Assembly (NCBI GenBank): GCA_024500155.1
Contig: CM044869.1
Location: 50,981,898-51,045,897 of the forward strand
Reading direction: 5' to 3'
Source: Chenopodium formosanum
Taxonomy: Eukaryota; Streptophyta; Magnoliopsida; Caryophyllales; Amaranthaceae
DNA length: 64,000 nt
Part shown: piece after piece, positions 1 through 10,700 of the stretch
Layout: the number at the start of each line of letters is the position of its first letter
How positions within the stretch are numbered: position 1 is the stretch's first letter
The notes under the pieces: generated by a model
The model's input: the letters and a program-made list of their open reading frames with translations, nothing else
What the model was told of the DNA's origin: nothing
Database searches by the model: none
Program-made: the position numbers and the translations under genes

Positions 1-70
1 TTGCGAATTGACGTGTCGGGTTTCTCTCCACGATCTTAAGCTCGTCTGCCTGTGAACTCGAAGCTGCCGT
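1..70 (-). pseudogene. K0: 5' end of a WNK-like kinase copy with lost start codon
   Basis: Read on the minus strand from position 70, the sequence gives TAASSSQADELKIVERNPTR and continues off the left edge. It aligns with the first residues of K4 (MAGSSSSAGDDDYTVMEKDP) and K1. The codon at 70-68 is ACG where the paralogues have ATG, and the TATAAATA box of the other copies is missing from its leader, so this copy looks dead or starts elsewhere. Only about 23 codons lie in the window, so the rest of the kinase domain cannot be judged. The homologous upstream leader (71-335) confirms that it belongs to the array. Confidence 0.7.
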
Positions 71-247
71 TACTGCAGAGTATTAACTAAGAAATACAAA
101 AAAGAACTAAAGAAAGATTTGTAATGGAATGAGGTTGATTTTTATAGATGAAACTTTTGTTAGTTATTAAGTGAAAACAGAATATTTGATGAAATGATTA
201 GTTTAGTTAGATTTTACTTGTAAGTTGTAACCAAGATATATTTTTAG

Positions 248-335
248 TGATTAATCTTCAATTTATCCATTAGTTGTAGTTAGTTAAGTCGGTTATCAAG
301 ATCAAGAAACAGAATGTGCCCTTTCTTGATTTTTA
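248..335 (-). promoter_or_regulatory. Conserved upstream block of the kinase array (K0 copy)
   Basis: This ~85 bp block recurs upstream of K1, K2, K3 (truncated) and K4 (twice). Its core reads AGTTAGTTAAGTCGGTTATC followed by an inverted repeat, ATCAAGAAA then TTTCTTGAT about 14 bases later. CGGTTA resembles a MYB-binding core. Function is inferred from conservation only. In K0 it lies about 180-265 bp before the defunct start. Confidence 0.5.
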
Positions 336-517
336 TTTTGTTAAATTGTTAAATTCTACCTTTCGTTAATGCTAGGTACAATTATTATTAAATGATTTTG
401 TTTTGAAAATTTATTTGACGAATTTTTATTATTCCTTAATTGTTTAAGTATTGAAGTGGTAAAAATAGTTTACTCCAAGTTAGCTAAATAACATTATTGG
501 TGGGGCTAATTAAACAC

Positions 518-559
<42 letters not shown>

Positions 560-1019
560 CACATAATATTTTTAATTAGATCCATTTCTTAGTGGTAGAT
601 ATATATTTTTAGCAGTTAACATATTGTTAATTTTTTTTGGAAATAAAACATCAATAATCACCTATTCCACTAAATTTTCCTCTTTATTTAGGAACCAAAA
701 TATCTAGTCGCATAAAATAGGTACGTTCTAATTTTTGTTACATTGAAGTTTGATTTTATCGAAACATAAGTTTAATTTAGCCTAATTGCTTCAAGGACCA
801 ATGCGATTAATAGTAAGTTAGACCCTTATTTATTGAATGTGGGTTGAGGTTGCATAAACAGTCAAAGTTAGCCTCAACTAACCAACCCTGGCCTTAAGGC
901 GATTAATAGTAACACGCTTAATAGTAAGTTATAGAGTAATGAGATGAGAGTATTGAAAAGTAAAGAAATTGTACATGGAACATACTAATTATAAAGAAAC
1001 AAAAACAAACTGCATAGTC
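336..1019. other. Intergenic spacer between K0 and K1
   Basis: No gene is seen. It is AT-rich, with an uninterrupted 40-base T run at 520-559. Parts of 360-510 resemble 63000-63170 upstream of K4 (both contain taagtattgaag-like and aagttagc strings), so the spacer was duplicated with the genes. 890-1019 already belongs to the conserved 3' flank of K1. Confidence 0.5.
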
Positions 1020-1025
1020 TCAAAT

Positions 1026-1031
1026 TTTATT
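1026..1031 (-). promoter_or_regulatory. Candidate poly(A) signal AATAAA of K1
   Basis: On the minus strand the string is TTTTAATAAAATTTGAG. The same position carries AATAAA in K3 (47120-47125), K4 (60757-60762) and K5 (63722-63727), and AACAAA in K2 (12808-12813). The surrounding ~350 bp 3' flank is recognisably homologous in all five copies, which supports a conserved transcript end. Confidence 0.5.
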
Positions 1032-1330
1032 AAAATCTTACAACTAACACACCAATGTTCACAGTCACACATCTAAAATTTCTAAATCACACTTATTGAC
1101 ACACTTAGTATCACTAACATACCTAAATTTGTTCAGAAAATTTCTGTACTATGACTTAAAACCAAATTCTATTTTTGCACTAAACAATCAAACTGATGAG
1201 TCTAAAATTTACTTTTCATTGTGTCTTCCTGTTGCCACTTCCCTCGTCGTAATTACTCCAATCAGAACCTTAGGATGCTTGCTGCCATCAGTCATGCTTC
1301 TTCAAAAGATAGAGCTATGTTACTGTCGTT

Positions 1331-1581
1331 GATATCACCCTCAGAGTTTGCAGCAGCTGCATTACTGTTGTCGATATCACCCTCAGAGTTTGCAGCAGCT
1401 GCGTTACTGTTGTTGATATCACCCTCAGAGTTTGCAGCATCTATGTTACTGTCGTCTATATACCCTCAGAGTTTGCAGCAGCTATATTACTGTTGTTGAT
1501 ATCACCCTCAGAGTTTGCAGCAGCTGTGTTACTGTCGTCGATACCTCCCTCAGAGTTTTCAGCAGCTGCGTTACTGTTGTT
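1331..1581. repeat. 42-bp minisatellite in the tail of K1
   Basis: Six tandem units start at 1331, 1373, 1415, 1457, 1498 and 1540. On the minus strand each unit encodes 14 residues of the type NNSNAAAANSEGDI. The unit at 1457 is 41 bp: one base is missing and GATATC has become TATATA, which creates a TAG in the kinase frame. The three units beyond that stop remain coherent with each other in the shifted frame. Confidence 0.9.
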
Positions 1582-2799
1582 GATTACATTACCATCAGCC
1601 TCACGTACTTGCTCTTCAATACCAACATTAATCTCGAGAGGTTCATTAATATTGTCTTCTTGGGGCTCATCAAGTCGTGGACCTCGTGGACCTCCTAGTC
1701 CTATGTTGGCTATGTAAAACCTCAGTCGTTCCAGAGTATGAGCCATCAACTCGACGTCTGCATTAGTATTAACTTCTGCAGTGATTACATCCATCATAGA
1801 AGAAATTGTATCAGTTCTGAGTGAAAATACAAAATCAGTATTCTTAACTTCAGTAGTCCTCAAGGTCACTGCCATCAGTTCTCTGTCTATCCTCTCTCCC
1901 TGTAATGTGAATCTCCTATGTTCTGTAATGAAGTCTGTTGCAGATCGCGGTTGTAATACAGGCTGAACTCTCGGGGGGCTAGTAGCTGGTATTGGAGGTA
2001 CTTGTGTATAGCCAGAAGGCGCAGTCCTTGGTAACAGAAACGGGTCATTCAGGAGTTGAGTTATTGTAGGCCTGATATCTGCAGGATACACACACTTCTG
2101 AATGAAGTTCCTAAGCTGTCTGTCTTGTATTCTGCTTAACAGGCTAAAATCCATTGTACGCAATCTTTCCTCTGTCAACATCTGTAGTACGCACAACCCA
2201 AGACAGTATACCTCAGATCGCGCTATCATACGAGCATCATCATTCTCAGGACTAGTCAGTGCAAGAGTCTTCGCGGCACTCAAATCTCCTAGCTTAATCG
2301 TGCCTGATTTACCAACAACAAAGATGTTTTCGCACTTGAGATCATTGTGAATAATCGGTAGATTTTGACTGTGAAGAAAATCGAGCCCTGTCAGAATCTG
2401 TCGACACCATTTCTTGATTGCTGGACTATTTTCTTTAACCTGATGATTCTGAGTGTAGTCTCTCAAATTCCCAGAATAAAGCTCAGTAATAATGTTAAAC
2501 TCAACTTTGGTTTCTAATTCGAATTTTTTTTCGACCCAAAAATAATAGAAGCATTTGATTATATTATGATGGTTAGAATTCCTCAACAACTCAGCTTCTG
2601 TAATCAAAGTATCAAGATTATTAGTTCTTAGAAATTTCTTACACCAAACAACTCTTCTGCCATTAGTCTTGTCATATCCCAAATAAACTTCTTTAAGATC
2701 TCCCTCATCAATGCGCTTACTGTACCTTGAATATTGCCCTGTAGGATCTGTCTCCCAAACCGTATAATCGTGTCCTCCTCGTGAGCGCGAAGCCACCAT
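1456..2799 (-). CDS. K1: WNK-like protein kinase with PF2-like domain and repeat tail
   Basis: A 447-residue single-exon ORF. It aligns with plant WNK kinases: WNK-type beta3 without lysine (GRRVVWCKKF, about 48-56), a lysine in the glycine-loop strand (DEGDLKEVYLGYD, K36) where WNKs keep their catalytic Lys, IIHNDLKCENIF (Asp153, Asn158; HRD has become HND) and KLGDLS (Asp172). The activation segment is shortened: the GTPEFMAPE stretch of WNKs is absent and RSEVYCLG follows directly. Residues about 297-365 (FTLQG ... FVFSLRTDT) match the PF2/OSR1_C-like autoinhibitory domain that follows WNK kinase domains. A Pro-rich linker lies between, and the tail is made of 14-residue repeats cut short by a frameshift at 1457. 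The intended stop was probably near 1291. Whether it phosphorylates anything is doubtful without the P+1 loop. Confidence 0.85.
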   Translation of the reverse strand: MVASRSRGGHDYTVWETDPTGQYSRYSKRIDEGDLKEVYLGYDKTNGRRVVWCKKFLRTNNLDTLITEAELLRNSNHHNIIKCFYYFWVEKKFELETKVEFNIITELYSGNLRDYTQNHQVKENSPAIKKWCRQILTGLDFLHSQNLPIIHNDLKCENIFVVGKSGTIKLGDLSAAKTLALTSPENDDARMIARSEVYCLGLCVLQMLTEERLRTMDFSLLSRIQDRQLRNFIQKCVYPADIRPTITQLLNDPFLLPRTAPSGYTQVPPIPATSPPRVQPVLQPRSATDFITEHRRFTLQGERIDRELMAVTLRTTEVKNTDFVFSLRTDTISSMMDVITAEVNTNADVELMAHTLERLRFYIANIGLGGPRGPRLDEPQEDNINEPLEINVGIEEQVREADGNVINNSNAAAENSEGGIDDSNTAAANSEGDINNSNIAAANSEGI

Positions 2800-3083
2800 T
2801 ACTAGTTAATAACAACAACAAAACAGAATTAAAGAAAGATTTGGAATGAAATTAAGCTAATATTTGTTGGGTTATTAGGAGAGATAACAGAATGTTTGAA
2901 ATAATGGGTTGATGATGAAATGAATTAGAATGGTAAAGAGTATTTATAATGATGAGTGTTTGGTTGTTACTTATAATCAAACCATTTTATATATAAACCG
3001 ATTAATCTTTAATTTATCCATTTGTTGTAGTTAGTTAAGTCGGTTATCAAGATCAAGAATTAGAAATAGCCCTTTCTTGATTT
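2800..3083 (-). promoter_or_regulatory. K1 leader and promoter: TATA box plus conserved block
   Basis: TATAAATA lies at 2948-2941, about 142 bp before the K1 ATG at 2799. The conserved block spans about 2999-3083 with inverted arms ATCAAGAA and TTCTTGAT. The leader (AACAACAACAAAACAG ... GAAATAATGGGTTGATGATG) is shared with K2, K3 and K4. The AAC-rich leader next to the ATG is typical of plant 5' UTRs. Confidence 0.6.
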
Positions 3084-3717
3084 TTTTTATTTATTTTTTA
3101 TTTTTTTAATTTTACAAACCTCTATTGAATACGGAGTAATTATTATTTTTATTTTTTTAAATTTTAATTAAGAGATATTTATTATCCTTTTACTTAAAAG
3201 TGATTAGTAACTACCAGTAACAGAAATCGTTTTTTGGTGAACACTTATACAATTATTATTAATGTTTAGTCAGAATAATTAGAGAGAAATCTTATTTAAC
3301 ACTCAATTTATTTTCAAATTATGATACAAAATTTCTTTAGTTTGTCCATTAATCAAGATGGAAATGGCTGAGATGAGCTGATGGACCGATTTTTTTTTTT
3401 TTTTTTTTTTTTGTTATTAATTTTTTTTAAGATAGCCCTATTAAGGTGGGATTACGATTATTCCCAGATTTTTAAAAGTTCAGATTATGAGAAGACTCCC
3501 AAAAGGTGGAATTATTTTTGTACAGTAAATTTTTCCTTTTTTTTCCTTAAAAGCATGGTTTGTTACTCATTATGTCACCTTAGGCCATGTTCTTTTTATT
3601 TGAAGAAGTCAAAATAATTTAAGTTTAGTAAATATCGTGTCATTTAATGTATATTACAAAGCACAATAATTTAAATTTAATTTTGTATAAAAACCAAACT
3701 TATGAACCATTAAATTA
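3084..3717. other. AT-rich spacer left of the LINE
   Basis: No gene is seen. It contains a T run at about 3391-3411 and a string, tacggagtaatt, at about 3130 that resembles a Stowaway end without a partner. The 11-bp LINE target site begins at 3718. Confidence 0.4.
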
Positions 3718-3828
3718 AATTGATTACGGGAATGAAGTCAAGAGAAGAAACTCCCTCGAAAGATAGGGTTGCGCTGTCTCGAAAGAAAGAACTGATCTCC
3801 GTTGATTGCACGCTCAATCTCCGGCACT

Positions 3829-6800
3829 ATGGCCGACGAATTGGCACTACAATACTCATCTCTTAGACTTGGGGATGATGAAGGGGATATCATTGATCTT
3901 GGTGAGGTTGATTGTCCTGAATCGAATGACAATTTAGAACTTTTGCTTGTAGGGCGTTTATGCACTGAACGTCCGTATAACGTTGAAGCGTTTAAGAGAA
4001 CTATGATGAAGGTATGGAATCTGTCGAATAAGATGGTAATTAAGGTTCTTAGCCCTAATTTGTATGTGTTCCAATTCTTCCATTGGAGAGACAAGGAAGG
4101 TGTTAAGGGGAAGACCGTGGTGTTGGGAGAATCATCTTCTTGTGCTGCGTGAGGTCGAAGGCAATGAACAACCTGACCGGGTTACTGTCAGTCGTTCTCC
4201 GTTTTGGATTAGAGTTCTCAATTTACCTTTTAATTGCTGCTCCGATGCTTATGTGAAGGCTGTCTCATCGAACTTGGGAGATTTTATGGAGTTGGAGGAG
4301 GATTCTTTGGGTTTGAATAGATACAGAAGAGTGCGAGTTATGGTGGATGTTGAGAAACCTTTACGTAGACACCAATGGATGAAAGACAAGTTAGGGTTAA
4401 GTTCAAGTACGAAAGACTCCCTTATTTCTGCTTTGCGTGTAGGATTATTGGTCACTCTGAGAAGGATTGCATTACTATTTCAGAGGAGGAGAAGGTGAAG
4501 AGGCTAGGATGAGGACTTTTCTTGCGTGCTTCCCCAAGAAAAGGATTTTCGAAAGATGTTGAGGAGATGGCACAAATTACTTCCAGTAGACGACAATTGT
4601 TTGTCATAAGGGTGTAACACCCTAGAAATTCCTTTCTTTTAAAATACCTGTTTAAAACTTTAATTAGGAATATCTAAGACATTACCGCCGCCGTGATAAC
4701 GGCTAAGGCAACTATCAAAGACACACAGCGGAAGACTAATTTCAAACCCTTTCAAAATAAGTCAACTTAAAAAGTAAATCAACGAAAATAAAGTCAAACC
4801 AAAGTCAAATGAAGTAAATAAAATCAACCTACAACTTGGAACCATTTTAGGCCCTTATCAAAACCAAACCAAATTCAAAACCTCTTTGTTAGTCACGCAT
4901 AATAACATCATCATAAATAATTAAAGCGATAAACACATCATAAACTTATGGAAACTAGCATGATACGCTCTTCACTCATGCCCATTCATGAATATGCTTT
5001 AACACCTGAAAAGCTTATCTCTACCTATTTCCACTACTCTCCATTAAAAATGGGTCATCATAGGGCCAAGATAAAGACAAGGCCAACAAACACACAAAAC
5101 ACACAATCAGCAAAGCTGAGTACATAAGCGCAATTAACACACTAGCATACAATTCTCTATCAATACACTACTTACCTTGTTGCACCTGTTTTTCAAGCAT
5201 ACAACACTCAATAAAAGTTCTCACTAGACACTAAATAATTTATTTAGCGTTGATTACGCATCGAACGGGTTTCCCCCTATCCTCCCCCAATAAATTGAGG
5301 TTACTGACACGGGAGCTAACCGTGCCAGCATCAAAAACCACACATAGGTGGCGGAATTCCTGCGCATAATAATAATAAAAAGGAATATACAACGTCCTGT
5401 ACTCCATTAGAAGTTATGGTTAAATATAAAACCCCATAACTCCCCCCATATGTTCATACTCAAGGTATATACGTTCCAAGAGTTTTGGTGCGTAATCTCT
5501 TTCACTTTACGTTATTTACAAATTATTAAACTTGGTGATGACTCTCAAACCATAATTATTCAAACAATCAAATATTTCAATTTAATTCTTGAATAATTAG
5601 TGACCACATAATATTTAATGTTGAACCCTTTTTAATTCTACCTCGGTCCCAATGACACCTTAAACGCATAAAGCGCCACAAATCCTATCCCTCGGTGTTA
5701 ATAACACCTTAAGTGCACAAAGACACCAACATACAATTTATTTCTCGTGTACATAGACACTTATATAGCTCCTTTCCTCATGCTTATAGCATCAATAAAA
5801 ATTTTATGAACCATAAATAAATTCCTTTTCAATATTCTAAACCAAATTAAACATTTAGTTTAATTAAACATGCTCTCTAACATGCCACAAATAAGTATGT
5901 GGTTCATAAATAATATTCCAATCTATTATTTTCCATCCAATAATCCATCACAAATAAATCATGCCTCATAATCCAATCATCAATAACATCCAAATCATAA
6001 TTTCCAATCCAAACCTAGCATGATACTACTTGTAATCAATCAAATACATTTAGCATGCTATTACATCAACATAATTATGCTAAGTACGCGAACGTACCTC
6101 AAATAAGCCCTTAAAATAGCCGATTACACTACAACAAATTCCCGAATCAAGTCTCCTACATAAAGGGACAATAATACTATATTAATTCTCCTTGTATACA
6201 CAATTTCCAGCAACTTAAATTTACTTTAGACTACTTTAAAAAAATCTGAAAATTATTTAAAAACCCCTAATTAAACTCCTTTTTAATGCGTAATCACACC
6301 CTTTCATTAAAATCACAATTATACTACTTTAAATAAAATTCCAGCATTTTAAACTAATCAAAAACCCTTTAAAACTCAAGGATAAAATTTAAAGCATAAA
6401 AACATTGTTAAAACAGGTGAATTTGGCCACGAGAGGGTGGTGCTCACTACCAAAGGTAGTGAGTCTTTCTTAAAACATTGTTTCCACATGGAAAACACTA
6501 CTTTTTTTTTATCAAAATCGGATGAGTTCAGAACCTAATCGGGATTAAAACGGGATTAATATTAACGAATGGAAATCTAAAAATTAAAACACGAATTTAC
6601 GTGTTCAAAATATTCTAGAATTAAGTTAAACTAATCAGTAGTTATAATCACCAAAATTTCAAACATCATTACTATAAAAGCCCTAAATCAATTATTCGTA
6701 AAAACCCTAAAATCGTGATTTTCAATAATTAAAAAACCCTAGGTTATAAAATTTACAAAATCTGAAAATTATGACATTTATAAAATCTGAAATTATAAAG

Positions 6801-7729
6801 TTTAATCATCAAAATACAATTTGATACTAATTAAATTAATTTCAAACAATTAAATCAAAACCCATAAATCAATAATTATAATTACACAAATTAATAAAAT
6901 AAAGGAGAAAATAAGACCAACCTTTTTGTGTGGGAAATTTTTGGGGATTTATGGTGTATTTATAGAGTAGAGAGTGTAGGGTTAAATTTGGGCTTATAAA
7001 GATGTGAGCTTAAGTTATGGGTTTTGGGATGGGTTATTCCAATAAGAGTATGTAGGAATAATTTACATTGCCCAATAATTAATAAACGTTTGGCCCAAAA
7101 TATATTTTACTTTTATAAAACCTTATATTTAAAATACTTTAACCCTTTAAAATATTTAATTAAAATACTTGAGCCCTTAACAATACATTTTATTAATACT
7201 TAAATACTTTATAAAAATACATAAAAATACGGGGTATTACAAAGGGAGAATGATCCGAATGTAGAGTGTGCCCTGAGGAAGGGTGATGTGAGTGTAGCCA
7301 AGGGAGGGGAGGGAAAGGAGGGTGAAATTTCACAAACCTCACAACCGTGCATTGAGTTGAATAATTCAGAAGAGGAGGGGAGGTTACCTGATAGACAGAT
7401 TGCTAATGTTTCTGAGGACTTTGTCCTAAATACCGAGACACAACTAGTGTTTTCTAGTGGCGTTGCACCTGTGCAAACAAAGGGCAGGAAGATCAAAAGG
7501 CTGGCTCGCTCTCATTCTAAAGAAACTGTTGACATGGAGCATGATGCAATACCTCTGCCAATGCAAACTGGTAAGCGCAAACGAACTTATGTTGTATACT
7601 GATAATGTTGCTCTTGAGGTGGATGGGGATGGTTCGAAAAGGGTTAAAAATACTGATGTTGATTATGTTGGGGTGGATAACACTCAAGTAGCGGAGGTTG
7701 GTGATAACCAACCCCGCGAAGGGCAATGA
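3829..7729 (+). pseudogene. LINE ORF1 (nucleic-acid-binding protein), broken
   Basis: Starts at ATG 3829 (MADELALQYSSLRLGDDEGD). The first ~110 residues fit the DUF4283 domain of plant LINE ORF1 (VWNLSNKMVIKVLSPNLYVF). The frame shifts near 4110, and again near 4400, where a CX2CX4HX4C zinc knuckle (CFACRIIGHSEKDC, about 4429-4470) is read in the third frame. The solo LTR interrupts it at 4613-7241. The C-terminal part resumes at 7247, shifts once more near 7580 and ends at 7729, where its TGA overlaps the ATG of ORF2 (ATGA). ORF1 binds LINE RNA in the retrotransposition particle. This copy cannot make it intact. Confidence 0.8.
4613..7241. mobile_element. Solo LTR of a Gypsy-type retrotransposon
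   Basis: Begins TGTAACACCC and ends GGGTATTACA, the palindromic LTR ends common in plant Gypsy elements, and is flanked by the 5-bp TSD AAGGG at 4608-4612 and 7242-7246. The 2629 bp between them contain no retroviral coding sequence and no second LTR, so this is best read as a solo LTR left by recombination between the two LTRs of an element. A TATTTATA string near 6957 could be its promoter on either strand. No gene is seen inside. Confidence 0.85.
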
Positions 7730-10700
7730 AAATCTTAAGCTGGAACTGCTTTGGGCTTGGCAACCCATCGTTAGTTAAAGCCCTCCGTGATTGGTGTTGG
7801 AAGGATAGGCCAAATATCGTGTTTGTGATGGAATCTAAAATTGATAAAAATAGATTAGAGCTAATTCGTAATAGGTGTGGCTATACTAATAGGATGTGTC
7901 TTGATAGTGAAGGGAGGTCGGGTGGTTTGGGTTTGTGGTGGAAAGATATTAATGTCAACATTTGCTCTTTCTCTAATCATCATGTCGAGGCTAATGTTTG
8001 TGATGATAATAATAATCCTTTGTGGAAAGCTGTTGGTGTGTATGGGTGGCCCAAAGCTGCGAATAAATATAAAACTTGGGATTTATTAAGAAACCTGATG
8101 GCTAATAGCTCCATTCCTATGCTATGTTTTGGGGTTTTTAATGAAATCCTAGGTGTGCACGAGAAGAGTGGTGGTGCAGTTAGAGGAGAAAGACAAATGG
8201 ATGCCTTTAGGAGTGTCATGGATGATGGTGGTTTTCGTGATCTTGGTTATCGGGGGAATATATTCACTTGGCAGAGGGGCACTACAATGGAAACGTTGGT
8301 GCGGGAACGTTTGGATCGATATATTGCTACGGGAGATTGGTGCTCTCTTTTTCCTGTTTTAGAGGTTATCAATTTTCCATTATGCCACTCTGATCACTCT
8401 GCCATTTTACTCAAATTTGGTGACAAAGATGATAAAGATAAGAAGGGTAAAATATTTCGTTTTGAAGCTTTGTGGCTGTCGAATGAGGAGTGTGGGAAAG
8501 TGGTGGCTGATTCTTGGTTGCTCGGTGTTTCGATGCATTGCAGGGTGGTGAGGCTAGCTGAGTGTTTATCTTCATGGGCAGCAGCTATTTTCGGGGTATT
8601 AAAAAACAGAATCAAGAATCCCAAGTTGCGACTGCAAGAAAATCAAGGGGAGCAGCTTGATGGTAACTTGCTCAATCAATGTAATTCGATTCGAGATGAG
8701 ATTGAGGAGCTTCGTAGACTTGAAGAATCATATTGGTACTCAAGAGCAAGAGCAAACGAGCTTTGAGATGGGGATAAAAATACCAAGTATTTCCACCATA
8801 AGGCGAGTAGTTGACGAAACCGTAATTCGATCAAGGGGTTGTATGATGAGCTTGATAATTGGAAGAGCACGAAGATTGGAATGACTAGTGTAATTTCGGG
8901 TTACTTTGAAAAGCTTTTCGCAACTGATAATCCGTCGAATTTTGAGTCTTCCATTGCGGGTATTAAGCCACTTGTTTCAGAGGAGATGCGGCTTGAGCTA
9001 GATCGAGAACCATCAGGGGAGGAGATACGGTGTGCCCTCTTCCAAATGCATCCTAATAATAAAGCACCCGGGCCAGACGGAATGCATGCATTATTCTTCT
9101 AGAAATTTTGGGGAACGGTGGGCTATGATATTATTCGTTTTGTGAAGGAGGTGGAGGGGTGAGGTGGATCTTCATGAGGTAAATCGTACGTGTATTTTCT
9201 TGATTTCAAAATGCAATGATCCTAAGCGGATAACTGAGTTTAGACCTATCAATTTGTGCAATGTGCTTTATAAAATTATTTCTTTAACTCTTGTGAATAA
9301 AATGAAGCCGATGCTAGGGTCCATCATTTCGGTGAATCAAAGTGCTCCTGTACCTAATCGTTCAATTACTGATAATGCACTTATCTCTTTTGAGGTGTTT
9401 CATTATATGAAGAGAAGGGGTGAGGGGAGACATGGTACGGTGTAGGGATGGTAATGGGGCGGGTCGGATGCGGATGATGGTACCTCCATACCCATACCCG
9501 CCTAAAAATCTTATACCCATCCCCGCTCCACCACTCGTGGCGGGTACAATATCCACATCCATACCTGCCCCACCGGGTACAAGATAGGATCCATCCCCAC
9601 CCCATCACCCACTTGGATATTCATACCCACCTCATACCCACCCCAAAATCGTCCCAAACCCTTTGCCATGATGCTCTATTGTATCACATTAATGACGATT
9701 ATATCAAATTAGGTTAAGAAAATTGGGACTTTCACTATTCAAGCTTATTGGGTCTTAGGGGGTATCAAGTTTCATAAATTCTCAACTCTTCTAAAAGAAA
9801 TATGGTGCGAGTATAAGGTGGGTACGGGGCGGGGCGGATATGGGGCGGGTCTACTCTAAAATCCATACTCGCCCCATCACCCATGGCGGGTACACATTTT
9901 ATACCCATCCCCGCCCCATCACCCGCCAAACCTCCCTCCATCCCCGCCCCACTTGGGCGGGGATGGGGCGGGTCTCCCACTTAACCCGACCCACTGCCAT
10001 CCCTAGTACGGTGGCGCTAAAACTCGATATGAGTAAGGCGTATGATAGGGTGGAGTGGGGTTTTCTAGAGAGGGTGATGCAGAAGTTGGGTTTCCCGGTT
10101 GCTTGGATAACTCGAATTATGAATTGCCTTATGAGTGTCTCTTCCTCTTTCAAATACAATGGTAGCATTTCTGGCCCACTTACACCTACCCGTGGCTTAC
10201 GACAAGGTGATCCCATATCTCCGTATCTTTTCTTAATCTGTGCGGATGCGTTCTCAACATTGCTCTCTATGGCAGCGGAGGAGAATTTTATTCATGGGGT
10301 TAAGTTTGTAGAGGGGCTCCGAGGGTCTCTCATCTATTCTTTGCGGCTGATAGTATTTTATTTGCTAGAGCTACATTGCAAGAATGCTCTAAAATTGATG
10401 ATATAATCAGTACTTATGAAAGGGCTTCCGATCAGAGTGTCAATCTAAGCAAGACGGAGGTAGCTTTTAGCAAATGTGTTTCTGCAAGCCGAAGGTTGGA
10501 GATTGTGGCTAAGTTGGGTGTGCATGAGGTAGATAGACATGAGAAGTATTTGGGTTTGCCTACTATCATCGGAAGATCGAAAAAGGCGATTTTTGCCGGT
10601 TTGAAGGAGCGTATCTGGAAGAAATTACAAGAATGGAAAGAGAAGTTGTTGTCCCGACCGGGTAAGGAAGTGCTTATTAAAGCGGTTGCTCAAGCAATTC

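Noticed and set aside
1096..1717. Several plus-strand ORFs across the K1 tail
   Set aside because: They are antisense readings of the 42-bp minisatellite and of the K1 C-terminus and match no family.
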